Assembly: GCF_001570965.1 (NCBI RefSeq) | Contig: NZ_BCSR01000012.1 | Location: 1 to 62,728 of the forward strand | DNA from: Janibacter corallicola NBRC 107790 | Lineage (GTDB): Bacteria > Actinomycetota > Actinomycetes > Actinomycetales > Dermatophilaceae | Direction of reading: 5' to 3' | Length of the DNA stretch: 62,728 bases | In this document: one piece after another, positions 25,449 through 35,051 of the stretch | Numbering within the stretch: position 1 is the first letter of the stretch | Layout: every line of letters starts with the position of its first letter | The notes under the pieces: generated by a model | What the model saw: the letters and a program-made list of their open reading frames with translations, nothing else | Database searches by the model: none | Told to the model about the DNA's origin: nothing | Program-made: the position numbers and the translations under genes

Positions 25449-26210
25449 TCACTTCCGCCGGTGCAGTGCGCTGACCCGGGGATTGCGCACCAGAGTGCGT
25501 GGGACGTGGCGCAGGAGGCCCACGACCGCCTTGTACTGCGGGCTGGGCACCGAGGTGGCCTTGCCCGAGTCGGCGTCGTCGAGCGCCTCCCGCACGAGCG
25601 CGTCGGCGGCCAGCCAGAAGGGGCCGGTGCGCTTCTTGTCGATGCCCGCGCGCTCGTGGAACTCGGTGCGGACGTACCCGGGCAGCAGCAGTGTGGCCGT
25701 GACGCCCGTGCCCGCGAGCTGCCCGGAGAGGGACTCGGTGAAGGTCGTGACCCAGGACTTCGCCGCGGCGTAGGTGCCGCTGGCCAGCAGGCTCGCGACC
25801 GAGGAGACGTTGATGATCCGCCCGCTCCCCCGGTCGGTCATCGCTCCGGCGGCCGCGTGGCTGAGGACGAGGACTGCCCGCACGAGCACGTCGAGCAGCT
25901 GCTCCTCGTCCACGAGGTCGGCCTCCGGGAAGGGGGCGCCCAGTCCGTAACCGGCGTTGTTGATCAAGAGGTCCACCGGGTGCGCGGGGTCGCGCAGCCG
26001 CTCCGCGACGCGTTCCAGCGCATCGCGGTCGGACAGGTCCGCCGGCAGCACCTGCACGGTCACGCCGTGGGCTTCGCCCAGCTCGGCTGCGAGCGTATCG
26101 AGGCGGGTCTCGTCCCGGGCGACGAGGACCAAGTCCTCTCCCCGGGTCGCGAGCTGGATGGCGAACTCCCTGCCGATGCCGGCGGTGGCGCCGGTGACGA
26201 GCGCGCTCAT
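25449..26210 (-). CDS. SDR-family short-chain dehydrogenase
   Basis: A 253-residue classical SDR with the cofactor motif TGATAGIGREFA, NNAGYG and the catalytic Ser-Tyr-Lys (INVSSVASLLASGTYAAAK). The ARDETRL segment after beta2 suggests NADPH preference. The C-terminal basic tail (RHVPRTLVRNPRVSALHRRK) resembles membrane-associated SDRs acting on lipids or ketones, but the substrate is unknown. Its ATG overlaps the stop of the dienelactone hydrolase gene, so the two are likely co-expressed. Confidence 0.9.
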   Translation of the reverse strand: MSALVTGATAGIGREFAIQLATRGEDLVLVARDETRLDTLAAELGEAHGVTVQVLPADLSDRDALERVAERLRDPAHPVDLLINNAGYGLGAPFPEADLVDEEQLLDVLVRAVLVLSHAAAGAMTDRGSGRIINVSSVASLLASGTYAAAKSWVTTFTESLSGQLAGTGVTATLLLPGYVRTEFHERAGIDKKRTGPFWLAADALVREALDDADSGKATSVPSPQYKAVVGLLRHVPRTLVRNPRVSALHRRK

Positions 26211-26959
26211 GAGCCCAGCTGCGCGTCGAACAGCTCCCGCAGCTCCCGGAAGTGCCGCTCGGCGCCGGCCTCCTGGTAGCTCGAGGTGTCGCTCATCGTG
26301 TAACCGTGCGGGGCGTCCGGGTAGACCGCCGTCCGCGCCGACAGCCCGTACTCATCCAGCGCCGCGTCGAGGCGCGCCACGTCCTCGGGCGGGTTGGTCG
26401 TGTCGTGGTCGGCGTGGCCGTAGACGAAGGCCGCCGTGGATCCGGCGAGCCGCAGGTGCGGGCTGTCCGGCTGGTCGGTGGCGATCTGCGCGCCGTGGAA
26501 GCCACCGCAGGCCGCGACGCCCGGCTCGAGGCCGGCGACCCGCGTGGCGAGCTTCGCGCCCATGCAGTAACCGGTCACCCCGATGGGCCCGTCCGCCACG
26601 CCCTCGAGGCCCCGCAGGGCCTGCACGTAGTGGGGCGCGTCGGCCTCCATTCGCTCACCCGTCAGCTCGGCGAGCAGCGGGCGCGTGACCTTGCCGTAGG
26701 AGGCCCGCTGGTCCGGGTCGCTCAGGTCGGCGTCCGGGGAGGGGCGGGTCTGCTCGGCGCTCCCGGAGCGGTAGAAGGTGTTCGGCGCCAGCACGACGTA
26801 TCCCCAGGAGGCGATCCGGTCGGCCATCTCCTCGATCCGGGGCCGCAGCCCGATCGCGTCCATGCACAACAGCACGCCGGGATGGGGCGCGTCGTCGGGT
26901 CGGGCGACGACGGCCTCGGCGGTGCCGTCGGCGGCGGGGATCTCGATGAGCGGTCGCAT
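26207..26959 (-). CDS. dienelactone hydrolase family protein
   Basis: A 250-residue alpha/beta hydrolase with the dienelactone-hydrolase triad: the nucleophile Cys in GYCMGAKLA, Asp in YGHADHD and His in PDAPHGYT. The N-terminal IPAADGTAEAVVARPDD and GVLLCMDAIGLRP are typical of the family. Such enzymes open lactone or ester rings in aromatic degradation, although many actinobacterial members have unknown roles. It is the first gene of a two-gene unit with the SDR and is divergent from exonuclease III (66 bp between starts). Confidence 0.9.
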   Translation of the reverse strand: MRPLIEIPAADGTAEAVVARPDDAPHPGVLLCMDAIGLRPRIEEMADRIASWGYVVLAPNTFYRSGSAEQTRPSPDADLSDPDQRASYGKVTRPLLAELTGERMEADAPHYVQALRGLEGVADGPIGVTGYCMGAKLATRVAGLEPGVAACGGFHGAQIATDQPDSPHLRLAGSTAAFVYGHADHDTTNPPEDVARLDAALDEYGLSARTAVYPDAPHGYTMSDTSSYQEAGAERHFRELRELFDAQLGS

Positions 26960-27025
26960 GCCCTCGACGCTACGACCTCCGGACCACGGCGGCCACCCCG
27001 AGGCCCGCCGGTTAGTGTGGCGACC

Positions 27026-27865
27026 GTGCGACTCGCGACCTGGAACGTGAACTCCATCCGCTCCCGCATCGACCGCGTGGCGGCGTGGCTGCAGCGCAGC
27101 GACGTCGACGTGCTGGCGATCCAGGAGACGAAGGCCAAGGAGGACCAGTTCCCCCACGACCGCTTCACCGAGCTCGGCTACGAGGTGGCCCACCACGGCC
27201 TCAACCAGTGGAACGGTGTCGCGATCGTCTCCCGGGTCGGCTTGGAGGACGTCCAGATCGGCTTCGACGGCGACCCGGGCTGGGGTGACCCTGTCGCGCC
27301 GGAGGCGCGCTCGATCGGCGCCACCTGCGGGGGCGTCCGCGTCTGGTCCCTCTACATCCCGAACGGGCGCGCGCTCGAGGACCCCCACATGGACTACAAG
27401 CTCACCTGGCTCGAGCAGCTGCGCGGGCGCGCCAACGAGTGGGCCGCCGACGGCACCCCCCTCGCCCTCTGCGGGGACTGGAACGTCGCCCCGCAGGACG
27501 AGGACGTCTGGTCGGTCGAGTACTACGAGGACAAGACCCACATCTCCGCTCCGGAGCGGGCGGCCTTCAACGCCTTCCTCGAGGACGGTTTCACCGACGT
27601 CGTGCGCCCCCACGCTCCCGGGCCGGGCACCTACACCTACTGGGACTACCAGCGCCTCGCCTTCCCCAAGAAGCGTGGCATGCGCATCGACTTCGTCCTC
27701 GGCTCCGCACCCTTCGCCGAGCGGGTCACGGGCGCCGAGATCGACCGCGAGGAGCGCAAGGGCAAGGGCGCCAGCGACCACGCGCCGGTCATCGTCGACC
27801 TGGACGGAGATGCCCCGATGAGCGAGGACCCCCCGGCCCGAGCCTCGAAGGGGGGCGCCGCGTGA
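27026..27865 (+). CDS. xth: exodeoxyribonuclease III
   Basis: A 279-residue AP endonuclease/3'-5' exonuclease of the Xth family. Catalytic motifs are TWNVNSIRSR (Asn), IQETKAKEDQF (metal Glu), YIPNGR, GDWNVAP (Asp/Asn), RIDFVLGS and GASDHAPV (Asp-His). It repairs abasic sites and 3'-blocked ends. The start is GTG at 27026. A -10-like TAGTGT at about 27013-27018 lies 7 nt before it, so the mRNA is probably leaderless. The C-terminus has a short Pro/Lys-rich tail, and the stop overlaps the following hydrolase gene (GTGA). Confidence 0.93.
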   Translation: MRLATWNVNSIRSRIDRVAAWLQRSDVDVLAIQETKAKEDQFPHDRFTELGYEVAHHGLNQWNGVAIVSRVGLEDVQIGFDGDPGWGDPVAPEARSIGATCGGVRVWSLYIPNGRALEDPHMDYKLTWLEQLRGRANEWAADGTPLALCGDWNVAPQDEDVWSVEYYEDKTHISAPERAAFNAFLEDGFTDVVRPHAPGPGTYTYWDYQRLAFPKKRGMRIDFVLGSAPFAERVTGAEIDREERKGKGASDHAPVIVDLDGDAPMSEDPPARASKGGAA

Positions 27866-28770
27866 CCTCGCCGACCGCGGCACCCGAGACCCTCGGGTCT
27901 CCGCCGCGCGTCACCGTCGAGGTCCCCGGTGGCGCCCGCGTCGCCGTCTTCGACCACCCCGCGCCGGAGCCGGCCCCCGGCACCCCGACCGTGGTGCTCG
28001 CCCACGGCTGGTGCCTCACCCACGAGACGTGGGACCCGGTCGTCACCGAGCTGCAGCACCGGCGGCCCGATGTGCGGGTCCTCACCTACGACCAGCCCGG
28101 TCACGGCCTGTCCACGTCCGCGGACTCCCGGCGGGCCGAGATCACCCACCTGGGCCGGACCCTCGAGGCGGTCCTCGCCGACCGCGTCCCGGACGGGGAG
28201 CTCGTCCTCGCCGGCCACTCCATGGGAGGGATGACCGTCATGTCCCTCGGCGCCCTCGCCCCGGACCTGCTGGCCCGCCGGGTGCGCGGTGTCGGGCTCT
28301 TCGGTACCGCCGCCCACCTGGGGCACCGGCGCGGCCTCCCCGGCGAGCGGTTCGTCATCGGCCTGCTCGCCCACCTGCCCGCCACGGCGAAGGGGCTGCC
28401 GACCGTGCCCGCCCTGACCGCCCACAACCTCTTCGGGGACCACCCCGACACCGCCGCGGTCCGCGCGGTGAGCCGGATGACCCGCCGCACCCGCGCGAAT
28501 GTCGTTGCCGACTGGTTCGGCGCGCTCGGGCGCATGGACCTGCGGGAGTCGCTCTCCCCCTTCGCCACGATCCCGACGGTGCTGACCACCGGAACCCGGG
28601 ACCGGCTCACCCCCGTCTCCGCGGGCCGGCGCACCGCCGCGGCCATCCCCGGGTCGACCTTCTGGTCGTTGCCGGGGGTCGGGCACATGCTCACCTACGA
28701 GGCCACCGACGCGGTGGTCGACCGGCTCGGGCTACTCCTCGACGCCGAACCCGCGGGCCAGCGAGCCTGA
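27862..28770 (+). CDS. alpha/beta hydrolase
   Basis: A 302-residue alpha/beta-fold hydrolase. It has the oxyanion HGW motif (VLAHGWCLTHETWDPV), the GDQPGHG-type turn (YDQPGHGLST), the nucleophile elbow GHSMGG, an acid in TTGTRDRLTP and the histidine in LPGVGHMLTYE. The lid between strands 6 and 7 is long. The substrate is unknown; similar proteins are esterases or lipases. It is translationally coupled to xth by a GTGA overlap. Its last 39 bp overlap the convergent MFS gene. Confidence 0.88.
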   Translation: MTSPTAAPETLGSPPRVTVEVPGGARVAVFDHPAPEPAPGTPTVVLAHGWCLTHETWDPVVTELQHRRPDVRVLTYDQPGHGLSTSADSRRAEITHLGRTLEAVLADRVPDGELVLAGHSMGGMTVMSLGALAPDLLARRVRGVGLFGTAAHLGHRRGLPGERFVIGLLAHLPATAKGLPTVPALTAHNLFGDHPDTAAVRAVSRMTRRTRANVVADWFGALGRMDLRESLSPFATIPTVLTTGTRDRLTPVSAGRRTAAAIPGSTFWSLPGVGHMLTYEATDAVVDRLGLLLDAEPAGQRA

Positions 28771-30420
28771 GCCCTCCCGGCGCCGGATCCCCAGCAGGGC
28801 GAAGGAGATCACCGCGCCGACGAAGGCGGCGATCGCGGCACCGATGAAGACGGTGTGCACCTGCAGCAGCGCGGCGTCGAGCAGCGCCCGGCCGGAGGTC
28901 TGCTGGGCCTCCGGGAGCGCCTCGACGGCCTCGTAGTAGCGGTGCAGGCCGACGCCGGTCAGCAGCGCGAGCCCGACGACCATGCCGACCATCCGCCCGA
29001 CGACGACGAGGCTGCTCGCGCTGCCGTGCACGTCCTGCGGCGAGTCGGCCAGGGCTGCGTCGTTGACCGGGGCCAGCGCCATCCCGAGCCCGAAGCCGAC
29101 GAGCGCGAGCAGCACGGTCGCCGAGGCCTGCTCCAGCGACCCGCGCTCCCAGCCGGACATGAGGACCAGGCCGACCCCGCCGATGAGCAGCCCGACCCCG
29201 GAGGAGAGGCCGTCCCCGACCCACCGCAGGATCCAGCCACCGACGACCGCGCCGACGGGGACCGCGACGAGGAACTTCACCAGCTCCATCGCGGCCTCGG
29301 TCTGGCTCCCGTCGGTGGTCAGGCGGGAGAAGAGCGGCACGTCGACGACGACGGCGACGAGCGCGACGCCGACGAGGAAGGAGACGAGCAGCGCCCAGCC
29401 GGTCCGCCCCCGGACGGTGCCGCGCGGGATGAGCGGCTGCTCCGCGCGTTGGTGGCGCCACAGGTAGCCGAGCGCGGCGACCACCGCGACCGGCAGCAGG
29501 GCGTACCCGAGCGGGCCGACGACCTCGGTCTCCGGGTCGGCGCTGGAGAAGGTGAGGATGACGCACCCGAGCGCCGTGCCGAGCAGCAGCGCGCCGGGAA
29601 GGTCGCTGCGGCGCAGCGGCGGCCACCAGCGACGGTGGGACGCCACGACGAGCCCGAGGGCGAGCAGCGCGGTGACCAGTCCGATCGGCGTCAGCAGCCG
29701 CGAGTCCCCGTCACCGAAGGGGACGAAGGGGATCCCGAGGTAGACGTCCGTGGCGAGGGCCGGTGGCGCGGCCAGCGTCAGCCACAGCAACCCGACGGTG
29801 AGCGCACCGACCGCCGTGAGCAGCGCGGGCGGCCGACCGACGTCGCCGGCGACGGCCGCGACGCACACGGCCATGACGACGCCGAGGACGGCGTTGAGCC
29901 AGAAGATCGCCCGCCAGTCCGCGACGAGCAGGACCGCAGCGCCCAGCAGCGGGCCGAGCACGGAGCCGAGCTCCTGGACGGCGCCGACCAGGCCGAGCGG
30001 GAGCCCCCTTCGCCCGGGGGGCCAGAGGTCGGCGACCAGGGCCAGCGTGGCGGGGACCAACCCTCCGCCGCCGACGCCCTGGACGACGCGACCGGCGACG
30101 AGGACGTCGAGGTCGACGGCGAGCGCGGTGACGCCGGAGCCGACGACGAAGACGAGGAGGCACCCGAGCAGGATCCGGGAGCGGGAGACGACGTCGGCGA
30201 GACGGCCGATGAGCGGCAGCACCGCGACGTAGCCGAGGAGGAAGCCGGAGATGATCGGCGCCGCGCGCTGCAGGTTGTCCAGCCCGAGGCCGACCCCGTT
30301 CATCATGTCGGTCAGCGCGAGGACGACGACATAGGTGTCCGCGGCGGCGAGCGCGACCGCGGTGGAGGCCACCGCGAGCAGGACGCGGGGGCGGGCACCG
30401 GGCACCGGGACGGTGCTCAC
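28732..30420 (-). CDS. MFS transporter, 14-helix (P55/Rv1410c-like), partner of LprG
   Basis: A 562-residue major-facilitator protein of the DHA2 (14-helix) type. Motif A is GRLADVVSRSRIL; an arginine in VVQGVGGGG is motif B and GAVQELGSVLGPLLGA is the antiporter motif C. It is co-translated with an LprG-like lipoprotein (4-nt overlap). That pairing matches the mycobacterial lprG-Rv1410c operon, which exports triacylglycerol/lipoglycan and confers drug tolerance. A role in moving cell-envelope lipids is therefore inferred from context; simple drug efflux is the alternative. Confidence 0.88.
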   Translation of the reverse strand: MSTVPVPGARPRVLLAVASTAVALAAADTYVVVLALTDMMNGVGLGLDNLQRAAPIISGFLLGYVAVLPLIGRLADVVSRSRILLGCLLVFVVGSGVTALAVDLDVLVAGRVVQGVGGGGLVPATLALVADLWPPGRRGLPLGLVGAVQELGSVLGPLLGAAVLLVADWRAIFWLNAVLGVVMAVCVAAVAGDVGRPPALLTAVGALTVGLLWLTLAAPPALATDVYLGIPFVPFGDGDSRLLTPIGLVTALLALGLVVASHRRWWPPLRRSDLPGALLLGTALGCVILTFSSADPETEVVGPLGYALLPVAVVAALGYLWRHQRAEQPLIPRGTVRGRTGWALLVSFLVGVALVAVVVDVPLFSRLTTDGSQTEAAMELVKFLVAVPVGAVVGGWILRWVGDGLSSGVGLLIGGVGLVLMSGWERGSLEQASATVLLALVGFGLGMALAPVNDAALADSPQDVHGSASSLVVVGRMVGMVVGLALLTGVGLHRYYEAVEALPEAQQTSGRALLDAALLQVHTVFIGAAIAAFVGAVISFALLGIRRREGSGSLARGFGVEE

Positions 30421-31106
30421 GTGGGTCGGTCGATCTCGACGGACTTGCCGTAGTCGGAGATCTTCAGGGTGAAGGTGGTCTGCTTCTCCTCGTAGAAGTT
30501 GCCGGTGATCTCCACGGTGCGCAGCTCACCGCTGTCCGGCTCGATGCCGTAGGTGACGTCGAAGTCGTCGGCGCCCTTGCCGAGCAGGAAGAGCCGCTGG
30601 ATCTCCGTGGCCGGCACCGTGCCGGTGTACTCCTGCAGGACGGTGTCGCCGGAGCGCACCCGCTCGCCCTCCTCGGCGCCGGTCGTCTTCTCGAGGACCT
30701 GGTCGACGCCGGAGCCGGCGCGGAAGAACTCCGCGGGGTTCGGCGAGCCGAGGTCGGCCATGTCCACGGGGTTGTAGTCCTTGGTGAAGAAGGACATCCA
30801 CGTGTCCTTGTCGATGGCGATGATCTTCACGCCGGCCGAGTTGCCCTTGATGACACCGGTGACCTGGCCCTTGAACTTCGGGGTCTTCGCGTCGATGATG
30901 CCGGACCCCTGGGCGGCGGAGACACCGTTGCGCCCCTTGGGGATCGCGCTCTGCTCGAGGTCGAAGACCACCGACTTGCCGCTCGTGAAGCGCTTGCGCG
31001 CCGTGGCGAGCGCCTCCTTCGGCGGGGTGGCCTCCTCGAAGGCGGAGCAGCCGACGGTGCCGATGACGGCCAGCGGAACGGCCGTGAGGAAGGAACGACG
31101 TCGCAT
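30417..31106 (-). CDS. LprG/LppX-family lipid-binding lipoprotein
   Basis: A 229-residue lipoprotein: basic n-region MRRRS, hydrophobic core, and lipobox TVGC with Cys20. The body matches the LppX_LprAFG fold, a half-barrel with a lipid cavity: KSVVFDLEQSAIPKGRNGVSA, GQVTGVIKGNSAGVKIIAIDKDTWMSFF, SGELRTVEITGNFY. In mycobacteria LprG carries triacylated lipids, working with the MFS pump encoded next to it. Here the two genes also overlap (ATGA). The preceding flavin monooxygenase gene ends 9 bp upstream and may be in the same transcript. Confidence 0.88.
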   Translation of the reverse strand: MRRRSFLTAVPLAVIGTVGCSAFEEATPPKEALATARKRFTSGKSVVFDLEQSAIPKGRNGVSAAQGSGIIDAKTPKFKGQVTGVIKGNSAGVKIIAIDKDTWMSFFTKDYNPVDMADLGSPNPAEFFRAGSGVDQVLEKTTGAEEGERVRSGDTVLQEYTGTVPATEIQRLFLLGKGADDFDVTYGIEPDSGELRTVEITGNFYEEKQTTFTLKISDYGKSVEIDRPT

Positions 31107-31115
31107 GGGGTCAAC

Positions 31116-32177
31116 CTAACCGCTGCCACCCCGGATCGCGTGGTGATCCACGTCTCCCGGGAGCAGGCGCAGCAACGGGTCGCGCACCGGTGGGAGCCGG
31201 CGGCTGGTGGCGGTGCGCATCGCGACGGTGGCCGTGGCCCGCAGGGCCTGGGTGCGCAGGTGGCGCCGGCGGGCGAAGGGGGCGGGCGCCCCCTTCGCCC
31301 CGTGGCGGTGGACGGCGCCCGCCAGGACGAGCGCGTCATGGATGGCCTCGTTGGCGCCGCGGCCGAGATTGGGAGCCATGCCGTGGGCCGCGTCGCCGAT
31401 GAGCACGAGCCCGTCGGCAGTGATCCGGCGCATGGCGGGGGTGAGCAGGATCCGCTGGGCGTCCGCGCCCTCGCCGGCGATCCGCAGGACCTCACCCAGC
31501 CGGGGGTCCCAGTCGGCGAAGTGGCGCGTCGCCAGGGCCAGCACGTCGGCGTGGTCGACGGTCGGGGTGCGGGGCCCCGGGTCGTGCACGGAGCAGAACC
31601 ACGCACTCCCCCTCGGCCCCGGGGTCGCCCCGAAGACCCCGCCCGGGCCCCACCACTCGGTTGGATCGGTGGCCTCCTGCGCCAGGTGACCACGGAGTAC
31701 GACTTGGTCGGTGGCCACGGGGTCGGTGCCGGGGAAGGCATCCCGTCGGCAGGTGGAGCGGACCCCGTCGGCGCCGACGACGAGGTCGGCGCCGAGCTCC
31801 GCGGCGAGGGCGCGAGGGTCGGTCACGCCGGTGGTCATCCGGGTGACGCCCTCGGGCAGCGCCCCCTCGAGGGCCGCGACGAGGGCGGGCCGCGGGACGA
31901 AGGTCAGCCGCGGCACCCGTCGGCTCGTGAGAACCTCGCCGCGGGAGTCCCGCAGGGTGCCGTGGTCACTGGCCCTGCCGGCCGCCGCGAGCTGCTCGCC
32001 GAGGCCGATGCGGCCCACCGCCGCGAGGGCCGGGCGCCACAGCGTGAGGACGGTGCCCGCCCCCGCCCGCTCGGGCCGCTCCTCGACGAGGGTGACCTCG
32101 ACCCGGCGCGGGTCCAGCGCGGCAGCGAGGGCGAGCCCGGCGATGCCGCCACCGACGACGAGGACGCGTTCACGCAC
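31116..32177 (-). CDS. FAD-dependent monooxygenase
   Basis: A 353-residue class A flavoprotein hydroxylase. It has the Rossmann dinucleotide motif GGGIAGLA (9-16), the DG motif VVGADGVRS and the FAD ribityl motif LIGDAAHGMAPNLGRGANEAIHDA. It is shorter than phenol-type hydroxylases and lacks a thioredoxin-like C-terminus, resembling small aromatic or polyketide hydroxylases. The substrate is unknown. Codons for AKGAPAPFAR lie in a perfect 13-bp inverted repeat (31271-31300) made of two opposed CGAAGGGG motifs. Confidence 0.9.
   Translation of the reverse strand: MRERVLVVGGGIAGLALAAALDPRRVEVTLVEERPERAGAGTVLTLWRPALAAVGRIGLGEQLAAAGRASDHGTLRDSRGEVLTSRRVPRLTFVPRPALVAALEGALPEGVTRMTTGVTDPRALAAELGADLVVGADGVRSTCRRDAFPGTDPVATDQVVLRGHLAQEATDPTEWWGPGGVFGATPGPRGSAWFCSVHDPGPRTPTVDHADVLALATRHFADWDPRLGEVLRIAGEGADAQRILLTPAMRRITADGLVLIGDAAHGMAPNLGRGANEAIHDALVLAGAVHRHGAKGAPAPFARRRHLRTQALRATATVAMRTATSRRLPPVRDPLLRLLPGDVDHHAIRGGSG
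31271..31300. repeat. inverted pair of CGAAGGGG motifs inside the flavin monooxygenase gene
   Basis: Perfect 13-bp arms (GGGCGAAGGGGGC and its complement) with a 4-nt loop. Both arms are copies of the dispersed octamer in opposite orientation, within coding sequence. Confidence 0.85.
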
Positions 32178-32297
32178 CCCTCGACGGTAGCGGTGGCCGG
32201 GTCCCTCCTCGCGAGCACAAGAGGTAGTGGATCTGCCCGATACCCACGGTCGAACGACGCGAGATGCACCAGGACGCCCCTTTGTGCACGCGAGCGG

Positions 32298-34865
32298 TCA
32301 CGTCAGGGAGAGGCCCTCCCCGGCGACGTCCACGGTGACGGCGGTGCCGTCGCGCACGTCGCCGGCGAGCAGGGCGGTGGCCAGCCGGTCCCCGATCTCC
32401 CTCTGCACCAGGCGGCGCAGCGGCCGGGCGCCGTAGGCGGGGTCGTAGCCCTTCTCGGCGAGCCAGGCCCGTGCGGCCTCGGTGACCTCGAGCTCGATGC
32501 GGCGGTCGGCCAGCCGGGTGGCCAGCTCGCGCACCTGCAGCTCGACGATGTGGCCGAGCTCGTCCCGGCTGAGGGCGTCGAAGACGACGATCTCGTCCAG
32601 CCGGTTGAGGAACTCCGGCTTGAAGGACTGGCGCACCACGCCCATGACGGACTCGCGGCGGGCCTCCCCCTCGAGCGTCGGGTCGGTGAGGAACTGGCTA
32701 CCGAGGTTGCTCGTCATCACGAGGATGACGTTGCGGAAGTCGACCGTGCGGCCCTGGCCGTCGGTCAGCCGCCCGTCGTCGAGCACCTGCAGCAGGATGT
32801 CGAAGGTCTCGGGGTGGGCCTTCTCCACCTCGTCGAGCAGCACGACCGAGTAGGGCCGACGGCGGACCGCCTCGGTCAACTGACCGCCCTCCTCGTAGCC
32901 GACGTAGCCGGGCGGGGCCCCGATGAGCCGCGCGACCGAGTGCCGCTCGGAGTACTCCGACATGTCGATGCGGACCATCGCCCGCTCGTCGTCGAAGAGG
33001 AAGTCCGCGAGCGACTTGGCCAACTCGGTCTTGCCGACACCGGTCGGGCCGAGGAAGAGGAAGCTGCCGGTCGGCCGGTCCGGGTCGGCGATCCCGGCCC
33101 GCGAGCGGCGCACCGCGTCGGAGACGGCCCGCACGGCCTCGGTCTGGCCGATGAGGCGGGAGCCGATGATCGACTCCATGCTCAGCAGCTTCTCGGTCTC
33201 GCCCTGCAGCAGCCGACCGGCGGGGATGCCGGTCCAGGAGGCGATGACCTCGGCGATGTCGTCACTGCCCACCCGGTCCTTGACCATGGGCGAGACATCG
33301 CTCGCCTCGAGCTGGTCCTCGTGCGCCTGCGCCTCGTCGAGCTCGGCCTCGGCGGCCGGGATCTCCCCGTAGAGCAGGCGCGAGGCGCCCTCGTAGTCGC
33401 CCTCGCGCTGCAGCCGGTCGGCCTGCGTGCGCAGGTCGTCCAGCCGGGCCTTGAGGTCACCGACGGCGTTCAGGCCGGTCTTCTCGGCCTCCCACCGCGC
33501 GGTGAGGCCGGCGAGCTCCTCGGACTTGTCGGCGAGGTCGGCGCGCAGCCGCGCCAGCCGCTCCTTGGAGGCCTCGTCGGTCTCGTTGGCGAGGTGCAGC
33601 TCCTCCATCTTCAGCCGGTCCACGGCACGGCGCAGCTCGTCGATCTCGACCGGGCTGGAGTCGATCTCCATCCGCAACCGCGAGGCGGCCTCGTCGACGA
33701 GGTCGATCGCCTTGTCGGGCAGCTTGCGCCCGGTGATGTACCGGTCCGAGAGCGAGGCGGCCGCGACGAGCGCGCTGTCCTCGATCTCCACCTTGTGGTG
33801 GGCCTCGTAGCGCTCCTTGAGCCCGCGCAGGATCGCGATCGAGTCCTCGACGCTCGGCTCACCGACGAAGACCTGCTGGAAGCGCCGCTCCAGCGCCGGG
33901 TCCTTCTCGATGTGCTCGCGGAACTCGTCCAGGGTCGTCGCGCCGACGAGGCGCAGCTCCCCACGGGCGAGCATCGGCTTGAGCATGTTGCCCGCGTCCA
34001 TCGCGCCGTCACCGGTCGAGCCGGCACCGACGACGGTGTGCAGCTCGTCGATGAAGGTGATGACCTGCCCCTCGGAGGCCTTGATCTCCTCGAGGACGGC
34101 CTTGAAGCGCTCCTCGAACTCACCGCGGTACTTCGCCCCCGCGACCATCGCGGACAGGTCGAGGCTCACGAGGCGCTTGTCCCGCAGGGACTCCGGCACG
34201 TCGCCGTCGACGATGCGCGCCGCGAGGCCCTCGACGACGGCGGTCTTGCCGACACCGGGGTCACCGATGAGCACGGGGTTGTTCTTCGTGCGGCGGGAGA
34301 GGACCTGCACGACGCGTCGGATCTCGGCGTCGCGGCCGATGACCGGGTCGAGCTGGCCGTCCCGGGCCATCGCCGTCAGGTCGGTGCCGTACTCCTCGAG
34401 CGACTCGCCGCCGTCGGCGGGCGTCTCGGAGGTCACCTTCCGCCCGGCCCGCAGCTCGTCGATCTTCGCCTCCATGTCGGCCGCCCCGCGCTTCTCCACC
34501 GCGGCCAGGTGGCCGGTCTCAGCGAGCGCGAGCAGGAGCAGGTCCAGGGCGAGGTGGGTGTCCCCCTTCGCCCGCATCAGGGTGTCGGCCTGCTGCAGGA
34601 CGGCGCCGAGCTCCCGGCCGATGCCCGGAGGCTGGGTGGAGCCGCTGGTGCGCGGGAGGGCACGAAGGGCGGCGTCGGCCTGCCCGAGGACGTGCGCGGC
34701 TCCCGTACCGGCGGCCTGGAGCAGGGTGTCGCACTGCGCGGTGTCGAGCTGCACGAGCGCGCTGACGAGGTGGTCCGCGGTGACCTCGGCGTGGCCTTCG
34801 CTCTGTGCGGAGCGCTGGGCCAGGGCGATCGCCTCCGCGACCTTGGTGGTCGGCTGGAACTCCAT
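32298..34865 (-). CDS. clpB: ATP-dependent disaggregase ClpB
   Basis: A full-length (855-residue) Hsp100. It has an N domain (1-140), AAA-1 with Walker A GDPGVGKT (Lys207) and Walker B, the coiled-coil middle domain (about 395-525, [21 protein letters not shown]...), and AAA-2 with GPTGVGKT and the [12 protein letters not shown] pore loop. With DnaK/DnaJ/GrpE it solubilises aggregated proteins. A HAIR operator lies 61-81 bp upstream, placing it in the HspR regulon with the dnaK operon 9 kb away. It runs on the minus strand; no co-transcribed neighbour is seen. Confidence 0.97.
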   Translation of the reverse strand: MEFQPTTKVAEAIALAQRSAQSEGHAEVTADHLVSALVQLDTAQCDTLLQAAGTGAAHVLGQADAALRALPRTSGSTQPPGIGRELGAVLQQADTLMRAKGDTHLALDLLLLALAETGHLAAVEKRGAADMEAKIDELRAGRKVTSETPADGGESLEEYGTDLTAMARDGQLDPVIGRDAEIRRVVQVLSRRTKNNPVLIGDPGVGKTAVVEGLAARIVDGDVPESLRDKRLVSLDLSAMVAGAKYRGEFEERFKAVLEEIKASEGQVITFIDELHTVVGAGSTGDGAMDAGNMLKPMLARGELRLVGATTLDEFREHIEKDPALERRFQQVFVGEPSVEDSIAILRGLKERYEAHHKVEIEDSALVAAASLSDRYITGRKLPDKAIDLVDEAASRLRMEIDSSPVEIDELRRAVDRLKMEELHLANETDEASKERLARLRADLADKSEELAGLTARWEAEKTGLNAVGDLKARLDDLRTQADRLQREGDYEGASRLLYGEIPAAEAELDEAQAHEDQLEASDVSPMVKDRVGSDDIAEVIASWTGIPAGRLLQGETEKLLSMESIIGSRLIGQTEAVRAVSDAVRRSRAGIADPDRPTGSFLFLGPTGVGKTELAKSLADFLFDDERAMVRIDMSEYSERHSVARLIGAPPGYVGYEEGGQLTEAVRRRPYSVVLLDEVEKAHPETFDILLQVLDDGRLTDGQGRTVDFRNVILVMTSNLGSQFLTDPTLEGEARRESVMGVVRQSFKPEFLNRLDEIVVFDALSRDELGHIVELQVRELATRLADRRIELEVTEAARAWLAEKGYDPAYGARPLRRLVQREIGDRLATALLAGDVRDGTAVTVDVAGEGLSLT

Positions 34866-35051
34866 GGATCTCCTTCGGGGTCAAGGGCTGTGTGGTCGGT
34901 CTTCGTCAGGTCCAACCGCAGCAAAGTTGAGTCTATTCCGCTCAACCCTGAGTCCGGCGCCGCCGCCCCTCCCCGCGCCACCCCGGCGTCGATGCGTTGT
35001 TACCGTTGCTGCGAACACTGTGCAAGAACGACACCCCGCCCGCGGAGGACC
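34866..35051. promoter_or_regulatory. divergent promoter region of clpB and the cofactor transporter
   Basis: A 186-bp intergenic region. Its AT-rich stretch at 34917-34946 contains the HAIR operator for clpB. The half near 35000-35051 should carry the promoter of the ABC permease gene, with a GGAGGA ribosome site at 35044-35049. No iron box or riboswitch-like sequence was recognised there. Confidence 0.6.
34926..34946 (-). promoter_or_regulatory. HspR operator (HAIR) of clpB
   Basis: GTTGAGT-N7-GCTCAAC, matching the HspR-associated inverted repeat CTTGAGT-N7-ACTCAAG at 11 of 14 positions. The same GTTGAG/CTCAAC core occurs twice before dnaK. HspR with DnaK as co-repressor would silence clpB in the absence of heat stress. 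Confidence 0.88.

Noticed and set aside
35000-35051. Iron box or B12 riboswitch before the second FecCD permease gene
   Set aside because: No TTAGG...CCTAA-type palindrome or B12-box sequence is visible, unlike the clear iron box at 21578-21596.
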